The notes: generated from the letters alone by a model not told the origin. 64,000 nt of DNA from Maniola hyperantus (GCF_902806685.2 NC_048541.1:6755465-6819464), one strand, 5' to 3'. Numbered from the stretch's first letter, positions 11,865-23,595 are shown. Numbers and translations: made by a program.

Positions 11865-12088
11865 CTAGCTTATGCTCGCGACTTCGTCCGCGTGGATTAC
11901 GCAAATTTCAAACCCCTATTTCACCCCCTTAGGGGTTGAATTTTCAAAAATCCTTTCTTAGCGGACGCCTACGTCATAATAGCTATCTGCATGCCAAATT
12001 TCAGCCCGATCCGTCCAGTAGTTTGAGCTGTCCGTTGATAGATCAGTCAGTCAGTCAGTCAGTCACCTTTTCCTTTTATATATTTAGA
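11865..12088 (-). mobile_element. Helitron-like repeat family A, second of the pair
   Basis: In minus orientation it runs from TCTAAATATATAAAAGG to GCATAAGCTAG. It is very similar to the neighbouring copy, and its CTAG end touches the other copy's TC end. Confidence 0.65.
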
Positions 12089-12177
12089 AGAAGAAGATAA
12101 ATCTGCCAAAACGTCAAATTTATTCATCAGATAAAAAATATTTGACGATTTAAAAATCGGCCGTTAAACACTCATTA

Positions 12178-12612
12178 TTAGTAGACAAAGTTTGTTATAC
12201 AGATTTTTATCTTTTTATACAAAACGTTACAGAAATTATTTAAGTATTCAATAAAATCTTTTCTAATCCAATGACACCGGGAATATCTGCTGCAAAAATA
12301 ATTTTTGATTGTAACTACACACTTGGACATAAAAATCCATGTCCGAGTGGACATAAAAAATACTCTTCGTATTCGCATGAAAGCATTGGTCATAAATAAA
12401 TTATACAAAGTGGGTAATACGATTTCTTCACTCAAATCGTATATCAAAGGCACGATAGAATGAGAGCAGAAATGCGTAAAATCAAGAAGGCATTTGTCCG
12501 ATGCTTCCACAGGGATAACATGGATCAGACAGAAGGATAAAATGATTGTACGTAGTTCACAGGGTATCGATTTGTGGGTGCGCATTGCGTAAGCGACCTT
12601 ACCTACGGTCAC
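12178..12612 (-). other. Open frame of 144 codons, unrecognised
   Basis: I do not recognise a family. The peptide is rich in Ile, Phe, Leu and Cys, with no clean membrane-segment pattern. Part of it resembles the frame at 11069-11272. It is more likely a repeat-derived or chance frame than a gene. Confidence 0.15.
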
Positions 12613-12850
12613 TGCTGCATTTATAAGGATTCGCGAATTAGTTTCGATTTTATATACAAGCCAACGTGTTACTTTAATTACGTATAAATATCATACTTTA
12701 CGTCACTTATCGTATCTCGTTTTACTAAAAAGCAAATGCCTCTTGTTTTCAGTTATCTCGGTCTCTAAGTTTACCTACCTACATATTATCCCAACGTCGC
12801 ACTGTAAGAAAATCTCTTTTTATCAACTGCTATAACGTAAAACGCCTGCT

Positions 12851-12956
12851 AGCTTTTCACGGATATAGGCTACTTTTTATCATGGAAAAATCAAAGAGTT
12901 AAGGATTTTTTTAAACCTTTAAATCCATGTAAACGAAGTCGCGGGCATCATCTAGT
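12851..12956 (+). mobile_element. Helitron-like repeat family B, 3' fragment
   Basis: It retains GGATATAGGCTACTTTTTAT and the end GTCGCGGGCATCATCTAG. The 5' half is missing. Confidence 0.45.
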
Positions 12957-13444
12957 AATGCTTATAAGTGGGTTATTTGTACTCACAAAACTTAAGTAAT
13001 TTTAAAGGCAGGGAACTTAAAAGAATACACTAGTTTTGTTAATAGTTCTGTGGTTCTATCATGTACCTACAATCAAATTATCACCAATCTAAATTCCCCG
13101 GTATCGCTTTTCAACGCTTTTCATTCCATTTAATTATTTTCTAGAATTACTTTTTCAATTATTGTCCAGCCAAAGTCTGAACTCCGAATAGCTTTGAGGC
13201 GAACAAATATTTTGCGCAATGGAACATCCAGTTTTGTTATTTCGATTGTGTTGGGATTTTCTATAGCTTTATTTTGTCTATCCTTTATGAAAAGCTTTGT
13301 GAAAATTTTACTATCGCTAGCTTGCAGTGAGTTAGTGATAGTAAAATGTAGGTATAAGGATCGCTAGGTAAATGAAAACTTAAACCAGACTACGATCGTC
13401 GTAATAAACGCTGAAGAATTTATTTTTACATTTTCTACAGAATA

Positions 13445-13815
13445 CTATTAGAAATCACGTCATGCATTGCCAGACAGTAAGTATCATGGCAACCCCCTGC
13501 CAGACTCCCCTTAAATTCTTAAACTTTAAGGATGTCTAGCAGGGGTTTGCCATGATAGTAAGTGTCTGGCAATGCATGACTTGATTTCTAAAACTATTCC
13601 GAAGAAAGTATAAAAAATTATGACTTTATGCTATGACGTAAGATTTTTTATACTTTTATTACCTACCTGTTATCTCCCAAAGCCACCATGATCCCAAACG
13701 TTTTTTCTTCCCAGTGTTGGGGACAATACGCAAAGAAACTTTCAGCTTTTATAAAATAACGAAGGTCTGGCTCTCTCTCTATAAGTTGTCACGTCGGGGG
13801 CCCGCTAAGCAAGAA
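13445..13815. repeat. Inverted-repeat element family I, copy 1
   Basis: An inner inverted repeat (TGCATTGCCAGACA near 13463 and TGTCTGGCAATGCA near 13562) flanks CCCTGCCAGAC/GTCTAGCAGGG. The downstream part (CCCAGTGTTGGGGACAATAC) recurs in reverse complement at the start of the copy at 28993-29282. The structure implies a transposon with rearranged inverted ends. Confidence 0.5.
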
Positions 13816-14218
13816 TATTGTGCAAAATAAATTATGTACCTAGGTATTATTTTTAGAGGGTTTTTTGTGTCGACAGTTTTTAATTTTTTCAATTTAATTT
13901 ATAAATAATAACTCGAACTTTAATTTGCATTTCAGTGTCTAATCCTGTAAAATGAAGACGAGTCTTGGTATTATTTATTTATATATTTATTGGAGCAGTT
14001 GAGTTGAGTATTGAAATCATAGGCTTAGAATTTTTTCGCTTCGTTTGAAATATACACTGTTGAAATGAACGAATTTGTTTGTATACGTCACTCAAACCAA
14101 GAAGATTTTCTATTTTCAATATTATTAATTTTACGTGAGGACACCTGCTAGTCAAAGAATTCGTTCGATATTTTATTCGAGCCTGTTTTATAATAAGCTG
14201 CTCTTTAAAATATTTGTT

Positions 14219-14706
14219 CATCATCATCTCAACCCATCGCCGGCCCACTAATGAATAGGTCTCTTCTCAAAATGAGAAAAGCTTAGGCTATAATCTATTA
14301 CATTGGTCAAGTGCAGGTTGGCAGTATTCACACACATTTGAGGATATTATGCATAGGTACCTACTTCTCAGGTATGTAGGTTTTCTCACGATCGATGTTT
14401 AAATTCACCGTTGTTTAACAAGCTTAAAACGAGCATAACTCTAAAAAGCGGACGGGCAGCTACTCCGCCGTGGGCAGCTGTAAAGGCAAAATGTATGGTG
14501 CTCTATAGAACGAATCTCTAACAAGCGCCGGCCGTGCGTACCTACTTATTTTTCTATACAGAGATTTCTCCTCGGTGATACAGAGTCATACATTTTGACT
14601 CTCTTGGTCCGACAGTCCCTTACAGTTACAGGTATTTGTTCGGGATTGTACTCCGGAGTCCGGACCCCTCTGCATAGGAGGCCGAAGTCTTAACCACTAG
14701 CTAAGT
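14219..14706 (-). mobile_element. Family E SINE with an internal insertion
   Basis: The SINE body (14219 to about 14440) and its tRNA-like head (about 14632-14706, GGCCGAAGTCTTAACCAC on the + strand) are separated by about 190 bases of unrelated sequence. The insert contains the outward-similar pieces AAAATGTATGG and ATACATTTTG. Confidence 0.5.
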
Positions 14707-14736
14707 AGGCTCATTAAATATTTCTTATTTATGCAG

Positions 14737-14903
14737 AATGGGTTGCCGTCGCCAGAAAACCCCTACATATTTAATGGAGATTTCGTGGACCGAGGCAAGA
14801 AAGGACTGGAAGTATTTCTTCTACTGCTCGCGTGCGTGTTGGCGTTCCCCGGGGGAGTTTATTTGAACCGAGGCAACCACGAGGATCTTATCATGAATTC
14901 CAG
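14737..14903 (+). CDS. Phosphatase exon 4 in window: GDFVDRG and RGNHE
   Basis: The acceptor is TTTATGCAG and the donor GTATGT; the exon ends in phase 2. It carries two further PPP signatures: GDFVDRG, whose Asp bridges the metals, and LNRGNHE, with metal-binding Asn and the catalytic His. It is preceded by a 9-kb intron rich in transposons. Confidence 0.98.
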
Positions 14904-15009
14904 GTATGTTTTGCATTTGCATTTAATCTCGTCTACCATTTGCATCGTACGTGACAACCACCCGCATTTTGAGGAAAATGCTTTCTTATTTCAGTTTTCA
15001 GTCGTGTAG

Positions 15010-15170
15010 GGTAGGTATAGTACGCGGCAGGTTGAAATGGCAATCGGGGAGGTAACACCCCGCACATCCGCACAGCCCCCGCGCTAACACGGTGCGGACG
15101 AACGCGGGTGTGCGGAGCGTCCTCTCGTCTCATACTCAGATTGCCATCTCGACCTGTCGCGGACTAGACC
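15010..15170. mobile_element. GC-rich MITE family F, copy 2
   Basis: It starts GGTAGGTATAGTACGCGGCA and ends CTCGACCTGTCGCGGACTAG. The core has the same CCGCGCTAACACGGTGCGG pattern as the other copies. It lies about 100 bases downstream of exon 4 of the phosphatase gene. Confidence 0.7.
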
Positions 15171-15473
15171 TACTGGTATTTTTCTGTATGAACACGAAAA
15201 GGTTGAATATTGTGTTTTTAATTTTACTCCGTATTTGATAATAAGAATAATTATTTTCTTTATTTGTCAATCGATACACGTTCACTTGACGTTCACCTTG
15301 ATAGGTCTCTTGTAGAGACTTCCCCTCGCCACGGTCTTAGACCGCCTTAATCCAACGGCTTTCTGCAACACGTTTGATGTGTCTGTCCACTTAGTCCTAG
15401 GGTCTTCAAACGCTGTGCTTTTCGGTGTGAGGACAGCATTCTAGCACCTTGAGGACCCCGCATATATTGCTTT

Positions 15474-15818
15474 TTAGGGTTCCGTACCTCAAAAGGAAAA
15501 AAGGAACCCTTATAGGATCACTTTGTTGTCTGTCTGTCTGTCGGTCTGTAATACCTACAGGGTACTTCCCGTTGACCTAGAATCATGAAATTAAATTGTG
15601 GTCATGCAAAAATATTGCTATTTTCAACTTTCAAAGTAAGATTACCATGCCAAGTGGGGTATCATATTATGAAAGGTCTTTACTAGTACATTCTAAAACA
15701 GTTTTATATTTATTTTTACGCATAAGAGTTTTTGATTTATCGTGCAAAATGTCGATGAAATACGATTGTACTACGGAACCCTCAGTGCGCGAGTCTGACT
15801 CGCACTTGGCCGGTTTTT
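15474..15818 (-). repeat. Interspersed repeat family C, minus strand
   Basis: It begins (+ strand) AGGGTTCCGTACCTCAAAAG, has a TGTCTGTCTGTC run, and ends GCGCGAGTCTGACTCGCAC then CCGGTTTTT. It matches the copies at 23812, 45723 and 58253. Confidence 0.65.
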
Positions 15819-16341
15819 CGAATTATGTGCCCTGCCCATTGCCTGAACTTTCTTATAAGGCCCATAGATATAGCGACCATGTCTCAGCGATATGTCATTT
15901 TCATATTCTATCTTTTCTTTATTTCTTATACCTATTTCTTTTTTTATAAGTACAAAAGGTTGAAGGAAGGCTTAGCTAATAGCCTTTCTTCAGTCTCTGC
16001 GTAAAATACAGATATCTCGACTAAGTGGGTAACCACTCCCTATGAAACGAGATTCAATCCATTTTATCCCCAATCCACTCAGTTGTTAGGTAAAGCGTCA
16101 GCTCGAAACAATGTTTTATTTTTAAAATGAACAGAAAAAATCTGTTTTCAAACTAGAATGTCCAATAGTCGTAGGTAAATTGAATTTATAACTAACTCTG
16201 AAAATTCAATTTACCTACCTACAAATACAAAACTCAATTATAGTTTTATAATAGCACTAACTTTTTGACAATGTCTCCGCCCGCTAAAGTTTTAATATTG
16301 AATTTTAAATTAGTAGTAGTTTGTGAGTACATAATATTAGT

Positions 16342-16560
16342 AGGGTTCCGTACATCAAAAAGAAAAAAGGAAGAGACTGTTTCTGTCTCTCTGTCTATCT
16401 ATCTATCTATCTGTATGTCTGTCAGTCCGTCCGTCTCTCCGTCAACTTTCAAAGTAAGATTAGGACATATGGAAGGACTTTACTTGTATATATTATAAAT
16501 CAGATTTTTATTTATTTTTACACATAATAGTTTTCGATGTATCGTGCAAAACGGTTTTTT
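16342..16560 (-). repeat. Interspersed repeat family C, truncated, minus strand
   Basis: It begins AGGGTTCCGTACATCAAAAA, followed by a TCTATCTATCTATCTATCTG microsatellite, and stops near the CGTGCAAAAC segment. The distal end is missing. Confidence 0.5.
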
Positions 16561-16599
16561 TTTCTCTTTTCTTTACTAATAATAATTATTTTCTCTCAG

Positions 16600-16636
16600 G
16601 TACGGCTTCATACGGGAAGTCCATCAAAAGTATCGG
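16600..16636 (+). CDS. Phosphatase exon 5 in window: 37-nt micro-exon
   Basis: This very short exon between TTCTCTCAG and GTAAGT encodes YGFIREVHQKYR after completing the split Arg codon. The peptide fits the family segment between the RGNHE motif and the next helix. It is required to keep the frame between exons 4 and 6. Confidence 0.93.
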
Positions 16637-17593
16637 GTAAGTGATCTTGTTTATTTTAAGCCTATTATCATCATCGTTTTCGATTTAAATAACAATAACT
16701 TATAGTATTTTTGCCATGTGTCTGAATTTGGAATCGGAAGTTTGAATTAATATTTTCATTTTCAATTACTGGATCATATTATATACATAGGTTTGCCTAA
16801 AAGGTAATACGAGTCAGATTTACGATGTAAAACTGTGAAGCTACATTCTTTGAATCTAATTAAAAAATTCGCCTACGGGATGACGGTCCTTACGGATTAA
16901 AGAAAAATTAAGGTTATAATGATTTTTAAGTTAGGTAGGTACTTAAAAGTTGGAATCAAAGTGCGAAGGTACAAAAACGTGACGGTCGCTGTGTTCACTA
17001 CATCGTAGACGTGTTCGATTAATAAATAAATACCTACCAGGAACTGAAAGAAGCACATAACGGAGCGTCAGGGCACCGCAAACGGCGCAGATTGTATGAG
17101 CTTTAATTTTCGGCAAATTAATTTTGTTGGTGCAGAAGTGAATGGTTAGGAACCGTGATCCCTGAATGATTGGAAGCAGTAAAAACATAAGGGATGGGTA
17201 GTAAATTTAGAACGTGGAAGACTTTAATGCTACAAAATCTGTAGGTAAACCACCGTCATCCCTTGTGAGCACTTAGGATGTGTTTTCATAAGGTAGTCAT
17301 ACATTTTGTCCTGGGAGAGGCTGTGTACGTGCCAGTAGGTAGAGAGCGAAGTACTAAAAAAATTAAAGCTTAGCACGCGTACTAGAAGGTGAAATTAATG
17401 AAGCCTTAAATACTTATTATAAAAACTGTAAATCACGAATATCTACTTCTGACCCATTTCTGGCCATACAAATTCACGCTGGCTGCGTCAAAAACCATTA
17501 TCAGATAAAATGATCATTTGCGTCTGACACTTTTTCCACTGCTCGTTGATAGGACTTTTATATAATTCTCATCATAATAATAATTATTTGTTA
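16637..17593. other. Intron sequence without recognised genes
   Basis: No coding exon or clear repeat was identified before the Helitron-like copy at 17594. An 81-codon minus-strand frame at 16943-17188 has no recognisable features. Confidence 0.4.
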
Positions 17594-17817
17594 TCTAAAT
17601 ATATAAAAGGAAAAGGTGAATGACTGACTGACTGACTGATCTATCAACGCACAGCTCAAACTACTGGACGGATCGGGCTGAAATTTGGCATGCAGATAGC
17701 TATTATGACGTAGGCATCCGCTAAGAAAGGATTTTTCAAAATTCAACCCCTAAGGGGGTGAAATAGGGGTTTGAAATTTGTGTAGTCCACGCGGACGAAG
17801 TCGCGAGCATAAGCTAG
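17594..17817 (+). mobile_element. Helitron-like repeat family A, intact reference copy
   Basis: It starts TCTAAATATATAAAAGG, has a GACTGACTGACTGACTGA run, and ends GACGAAGTCGCGAGC then ATAAGCTAG. The imperfect palindrome GTCCACGCGGAC lies close to the 3' end. Flanking bases are A and T. These are features of nonautonomous Helitrons; no coding sequence is present. Confidence 0.65.
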
Positions 17818-18491
17818 TTTACAATAAAACTTAAAGGTAGCCTTGTATATAATAATTATCTACTGTATTAATCATGCCCACGTGGAATCGTGCCAAGAAT
17901 ACTGGCTAGGTTATACTAGGCTAGGCTACACATAATATCATTTGCGCAAAAAATAACCAAATTGTTCTTTTTAACATTTTTATAAGCTTACCATTTTTCA
18001 GGAATTTGACATCGGTAAAATGTGTAGTGTGTTTTGTGTAGCGACTTAAATATTATATTTTATCTACTTACCCAAGTTAACATACCTATAAGATAATATT
18101 AGAATGTCCTTTCCTTTTTTAATTTTTTGAAACAATTTTGGAAAAATCAATGACATTAGATCATGCAATTTTTTCGTTTTATTATAACTTCTTTATAACT
18201 TCAAAAATGAGCTGATCATAATACCTATCGACCGAAATTGCTATCCTCCTAGCTAGAGGTTAATCCCTATTTGGTTACGTAGCCCATTGATGCGTGATAA
18301 CATGAATATCTAATGTTATGGTAATAACTTTTGCACTTACGTCTTACCAATCTTAACTACATATCTACCTATTATAATGAAGATATGATAATTTTACAAA
18401 TTAATGTTGTATAATACTCTTTGATGGGTACTTTACTTGTGACAACAATATCGCATTTGCTACTTATAGGCGGTTTTGAATTTTCTAGGCA

Positions 18492-18586
18492 TCCTTTGCC
18501 TAGGAAATCCACCCCGGAAATCAACGAGTTCCCACGGGATTTTAAAAACCTAAATCCACGCAGATGAAGTCGCGGGTATCAGCTAG
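18492..18586 (+). mobile_element. Helitron-like repeat family B, 3' fragment
   Basis: It retains CACCCCGGAAATCAACGAG and a diverged 3' end GTCGCGGGTATCAGCTAG. A second, minus-strand fragment follows at 18610-18705 (GGGAACTCTTTGATTTTAC). Confidence 0.45.
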
Positions 18587-18705
18587 TTTTCAATAAATTA
18601 TTTATGACTAGATTATACTGGGAACTCTTTGATTTTACAGGATAAAAAGTAGCGTATGTCCTCCCCCGGGATGAAAACTATATCTACAAAAGTTCATAAA
18701 AATTA

Positions 18706-19587
18706 AATGGATAAAAAAAATTGAAATCACTGAATTAGAACGACTGTATTTTGTAAGTATTTAAATAAAACACCCCAAGGCGATTTGGTAATTGGTCGAA
18801 TCAGCGACAAACTAGAGGCTAAGCGGTAACGAAGGACGCTAGATACTCGTAAGCCGCTTGGCACTAAATCCGATAAGTGAAACTTGGCACTGCCAAATTC
18901 TGCCAATTTAGACAAAGTTACTTTTTGAAACTTCAGGATCCAAGGTGTATTTTGCTTTGAAATGTAAAGGCAATGTAGGTGTTCTTCTGATTTCTGAAAG
19001 ATTTTCGGCAACGGTAGTAATATACTCTAGTCAATTACCCGGGACGTATTATAGGTCTATACCCGCGATATAATATAGAGCATAAGAGTGTGTATAATAA
19101 TACATATGCACGCTCTAAGTATTCCCTTATTCTCATAGTCATATTTAGAATGAAAATAAAGTCTGAAAACGTAGGCTATGGTAAACAAAACATACGGAAT
19201 TTTTGGATGTAGTCACGTCTGAACTCTAAAGTAGATAAGTAGCTAAGTGGTGGAAATCGGGTGGAGATATCACTCACGTACATTCTGTTCAGTAATGCGC
19301 GGGGATGAAAAATCCCCTCGGAGAGCACGATGTAATTTTTAGTAGCTACTTTAGTAGCTACCGATGTACGACTTACGATTAAGGAATAGGACAATAACAT
19401 CAACAAGTACAGGTACCTACTGATGGTTAAAATATCTTTGCTGGTGATATCCGGTATAGGCAAAAGTGCTGGTATCTGATATACATAGGTACCTACCTAT
19501 TGGTGATCAAAAAAAAACCATGAGAAATTAAGCATTTTAATAACTTGTGATAAGTGTGATAGGTAACATGAAATGTTATGTTGACAG
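18706..19587. other. Intron sequence without recognised genes
   Basis: Two minus-strand frames of 94-95 codons (18727-19011 and 19176-19463) show no domain, no clear start context and no splice partners. I regard them as chance frames. Confidence 0.4.
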
Positions 19588-19737
19588 CATAACGCGGAAC
19601 GCCTTCTGAAGCTGATCGAGAACGTGTACCGTTGGCTTCCTCTCGGCACCATCATCAACAACCGCGTGTTCGTTGTCCATGGCGGCATTTCCGACACCAC
19701 CGACTTGGATATGGTGCGAAGTCTAGAGAGGGAAAAG
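19588..19737 (+). CDS. Phosphatase exon 6 in window: HGG metal site
   Basis: This 50-codon phase-0 exon lies between TTGACAG and GTAATT. It encodes the WLPLGTIINNRVFVVHGGIS region. The His of HGG is a metal ligand in PPP phosphatases. The following SDTTDLD segment matches the PPEF subfamily well. Confidence 0.97.
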
Positions 19738-20817
19738 GTAATTGATACGTTACACTAATGATTGTATGCTTATTTCGTTGTTTAACGCCATATTTTGATG
19801 TAGATAACGGGTACATACCACGATTAATTTGATGTTTTAATTTGTCGATATTTCAACCCAATTGCACGGGTCGTGGTCACGACGGGACTGCGGTCGAACT
19901 GATAGTGGTATGTATACGTCATCTTCATTAAAATATGATATGTGACAGCCAAAACTTTTAAACTCTAGCTAAAACTACTTTAAAATGAATAAGAAACACT
20001 CAGAACTAATTTTGACGAACGACGATGGCACAGTTCACGACAGCTATCTATGAAACTTGTTACAAAACGTCGAGGCTTTGCACCCACACTGGCAGGCATT
20101 AATTGTAGGCTATGAAATGATAAGGTATGTGATATGTGTATATCTTCTCAGGAGGACCTGCATTCCGAAGCAATGGTAGAGTCACCGATACACTAGTTGT
20201 CCTACATGAAATAAAATAAATTTTGATTTTTTAACTAGTCTATCACCAATGTACTATTATGAATATTACCTACTTAGACGAAGTCGCGGGCATCATCTAG
20301 TGCTATATAAATCCGTGTCTAGTACCTAATGCTTACTCATTTTACTTGTAAAACATACATGAAGCAAGTGTAAGAGCTCGAGGCACTCTAACTTTTCACT
20401 CTGCATTACATTTTATTAAAGTTTCAACTAAGCTCGTCGTCAAAGTGTTTCTTTTAATGCAAGACTAAAATGGTCCTTTTACCAGCACATTTGTTTGTGT
20501 AAATTCTAGGGAACACTCTTATTTATGAAGCGTCTCTTGTTTTATCCAAAGTAGGTTTGTGAAACAAAATCTGCATCTCAAAACGTTATTTAAATTATTT
20601 TTGCCTATATACTACTAGCTAAGAATAGCAACCTCGCAACGAAACGCTCAGCATTGGAAGATATCTTGATTAATGTCGTCTGTCCATCTAGTGGGAGACC
20701 ACATCAAACGAGTCGTGGGGAGCCACTGGATTGAGGCGGCACATGTCCTTGGCGTGTGGAAGTCCATACAAGAGACCTATGTTCAGAAGTGGTTATCTAT
20801 CGATTGACGATGATTTT

Positions 20818-21030
20818 TGACGACATCCGTGGCCCAGTGGTAAGCGCTGTGGTCTTATTATTGGAAGGTTCGATTCGTGGCAGGGATTAGGAATTTTATA
20901 ATTTCTAAATTTCTAATTGTTAAAAACTGCCATACCTCTTCCAGGCTAGCCCGTTTCCATCTTAGACTGCATCGTCACTTACCACCAGGTGAGATTGTAG
21001 TCAAGGGCTAACTTGTATCTAAATTTAAAA
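20818..21030 (+). mobile_element. tRNA-derived SINE family S1, copy 1
   Basis: It starts TGACGACATCCGTGGCCCAG, has a B-box-like GGTTCGATTC, and ends GGGCTAACTTGTATCTAAAT plus an A-rich tail. It matches the longer copy at 25419-25767 but lacks the middle part. Confidence 0.65.
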
Positions 21031-21129
21031 AAATTACATTTTTATGTTTTTCTGTGGGACTAAGATCTTTTTCGGAAAAAATTCCTATGAAATAGCTTAT
21101 ATTCGTCTTCAGAATGCAAGCTTAATATT

Positions 21130-21218
21130 TGTGCTTAATTTTGTTAAAATCGAATCAGTAAGGCCATGAAAAGGTAACAGACAGAAACTTTCGCATTTAT
21201 AATATTGGTATGGATAGT
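21130..21218 (-). mobile_element. Helitron-like repeat family B, end fragment
   Basis: It retains GGCCATGAAAAGG, ACAGACAG and CTTTCGCATTTATAATATTG then GTATGGA, the inverted family-B 5' end. Confidence 0.4.
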
Positions 21219-21296
21219 ATACATTTAGATAATCCAGATTACGGCTCCATTTAAAACGGCGATGGCTTTGCTATAGGTATACGTTCATTGTTTCAG

Positions 21297-21377
21297 TACG
21301 TATCACTGCTCAGGCCACCTATGAACGAAGGCGCTGCGCCGGGCGCCGAAGGCATCGATAAGGTGGAATGGAAACAG
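21297..21377 (+). CDS. Phosphatase exon 7 in window: PPEF-type insert
   Basis: This 27-codon phase-0 exon lies between TGTTTCAG and GTGAGT. It starts YVSLLRPP, a subfamily-typical stretch. A variable Gly/Ala-rich piece follows, and the exon ends KVEWKQ. PPEF proteins have a longer loop here than PP1 or PP2A. Confidence 0.93.
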
Positions 21378-21448
21378 GTGAGTTTGAATCAATCATTCAT
21401 TTCATTAGGGAGATCGATCGCTCTGACTGTTGAATGATAGAGCGACTT

Positions 21449-21652
21449 AGAGCCTCAATAGCTCAACCGGTATAGGAGTGGACTGAAAACCGAAAGGTCG
21501 ACGGTTCAAATCCCGCCCGTTGCACTATTGTCGTACCTACTCCTAGCACAAGCCTGACGCTTAATTGGAGAGGAAAGGGGAATATTAGTCATTTAATATG
21601 GCTAATATTCTTTAAAAAAAAAAAAGAAAAAAAAAAAAAAAAAAAAAAAAAC
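21449..21652 (+). mobile_element. tRNA-Phe-like SINE (family S2), copy 1
   Basis: The head AGCTCAACCGG (A-box), GACTGAAAACC (anticodon GAA in a tRNA-Phe-like loop) and GGTTCAAATCC (B-box) is followed by a short body and a long A tail. ACTTA flanks both sides. It differs at only a few bases from the copy at 46233, so the family was active recently. Confidence 0.8.
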
Positions 21653-22410
21653 TTATCTACCTCAAAGAAACGCCCCGCCGCTTTATTCAAAAAGAAAAAG
21701 TCTGGTTGGGAAGTAGAAAACTGTTTGATTTATTTTGCAACTAAGTTTGGCAAAGAAAATTTTTCTCTTACTACAGCAGCTGCTCACTAGCTTTAGCATA
21801 TGAGGCACGGAACAGAAAGAACAGTGGAAGTGCAATTCACCAAAATTACTATAGGAACCGCTGTCGCCAAACTCATACAAATATACCGATAGTCATATAT
21901 TGCACTACAAAGAAACAAATCATTTGATTTGTCGTTTAAGTTTAGTCAAAACTAGCCTACGTCACAGATTTGGAAATAAACCCTGACGATCTAGAAATAA
22001 GATTTATTTTGCTTTAGCGGAAGAACGTATTTACGAGCTATAGTCACACTCACGTCACACTAGATTCAATTGTCCAATTAATTCCGCTACTTGACCATAG
22101 ATGGCGGTATTCTAAGTAGTAGCAATTATAAACTTAATTACTTTAAACATATGGTTGACATTTGCGTGATCGGTCGATTTTTTTTCCTCCTCAGTTAAGG
22201 CTGCACCACGTAGCTCAATGAATTACCTATCGATATCGATAGATACTCGTTATTTTGTTCATTCGCAAAAATAAAATTAAAAAAGGTAATTATAAAATTG
22301 AATAAAAGTGCTGGTATGTATGCATGCCTTTTACAAGTATGCACAATAAATACTGCAACGTATGAAAATAGATAAATTTTATTTATTGCCCTTGAAATAA
22401 AACATATTTG

Positions 22411-22591
22411 TTAAGAAACTGGCGTTTCGAAAGTCTTATTTTTAATTTTAATAAATGGTGTATGCGAACATTTATGTATATATTTTTCGACTATTGCCTT
22501 CATCAAATCGGTAACGTGATTAGACGCAGGAATCTCCGAATCACTTTGTCTTTTTGAAGAACCTGGAGTGACCACATTTATCATTTTGTGG
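22411..22591 (-). pseudogene. Possible further exon of the THAP gene
   Basis: A minus-strand frame follows a good acceptor (TTTGGTTTCAG) and contains ATG at 22584 and 57 codons to TAA at 22411. It includes HVTDLMKAIVEKYI. It is polar, unlike chance AT-rich frames, but I recognise no domain. It lies inside the same transposon, downstream of the THAP exons. The intron between them holds a Helitron-like insertion. No clean donor links it to exon b. Confidence 0.35.
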
Positions 22592-22621
22592 CTGAAACCA
22601 AAATTAAATTTTGAGAATAAA

Positions 22622-22821
22622 TCCGTACTAATATTATAAATGCGAAAGTGTGTCTGTCTGTCTGTCTGTCTGCTAGCTTTTCACGGCTCAACCGATCAAC
22701 CGTTTTTGATGAAATTTGGTACAGAGATAGCTTGCATCCCGGGAAAGGACATAGGAAGTTGAAAAGTTCCCACAGGATTTTTAAAAACCTAAATCCACGC
22801 GAAGTCGCGGGCATCATCTAG
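22622..22821 (+). mobile_element. Helitron-like repeat family B, near-complete copy
   Basis: It starts TCCGTACTAATATTATAAAT, has a GTCTGTCTGTCTGTCTG run, contains GCTTTTCACGGCTCAACCG, and ends GTCGCGGGCATCATCTAG. It is nested within the THAP-containing transposon. Confidence 0.65.
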
Positions 22822-23060
22822 TACCTATATAAAAATGAATAGGAGAAAAATTAATTAGTGTGTTTATGAATTAAATTTGATATTTAGTCAGTCAATCTTC
22901 ATACAAAAATATAACTAAGAGGTGTGTTGTTTTGTATTATAATATCAAGTATTTTCAATACTTACTGAAAGTAATAAAATAAAACAAGGTTATTTGATTA
23001 AAAGACTTAACGATTTTCATTGATGGAAGCGCAGTAGGTTTCGTATATTATCTATATCCT

Positions 23061-23190
23061 TTATTTGATATTATAAAATCGACTTCTAAAAAAATGTTCA
23101 GAGCATATCATGCTTGATTTGGTTGGCATCCAATTAACTCTACCCGTTGCATCTATCCATTTCTCTTTGATGCTTGCATCTTTGGGAAAC
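23061..23190 (-). pseudogene. THAP-domain exon b
   Basis: The acceptor TTTTTAG joins to exon a and restores an Arg codon. The exon encodes RFPKDASIKEKWI and then GRVNWMPT and ICSEHF. Cys and His complete the C2CH zinc site, 46 residues after the second Cys of exon a, within the family range. The Pro, Trp and Phe hallmarks of THAP are present. The frame ends at TAA (23061-23063) soon after the domain, so no transposase core follows directly. Confidence 0.75.
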
Positions 23191-23515
23191 CTAAAAATAT
23201 TTTAAATGAAGGTTAGAGGAACTACTGATGTCTATTTAGTGATCAATGCAACGTCTCACTCATTAATAAATTATAATTATTGCGTTACTATTTATTTATA
23301 TCCTTGTATCGATATCAATCGATAAATTCAATATTCTACTTGGCCACATCACTATTTGAGTAGCGAACACGAAGCGAAGTACTTTCGGAATAGAATCAAT
23401 CCAAAATAAACTTTATCTTAATTGTTTAAGGTTGATTTTGACTAACCGTTCTATTAAATATTAGTAAATTGAAATAAATTAAGATTTTATAGAAAACAAT
23501 GAAAATCGTACTTAC

Positions 23516-23595
23516 CGATGATACGAAACACCTCCATTTTTAAGATTTTTTCTCCTACTATCATTTTTACACTCCAAAACGGAACAGTAACATTG
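23516..23595 (-). pseudogene. THAP-domain exon a
   Basis: In the frame CAA-TGT-TAC-TGT the exon encodes the first half of a THAP C2CH finger, with the C-S-V-L-E-C pair. It ends TATCATCG before a GTAAGT donor. No in-frame ATG lies before the finger. A TAG precedes it directly, so either CCCTAG is a splice acceptor for an earlier exon or the start has been lost. The ATG at the exon start is in the wrong frame. Confidence 0.7.

Noticed and set aside
15596..15949. Frame of 117 codons downstream of exon 4
   Set aside because: Most of it lies in interspersed repeat family C and has no recognisable domain.
22581..22817. Minus-strand 78-codon frame in the P-like element
   Set aside because: It is formed by the nested Helitron-like repeat B; similar frames appear in other copies of this repeat.
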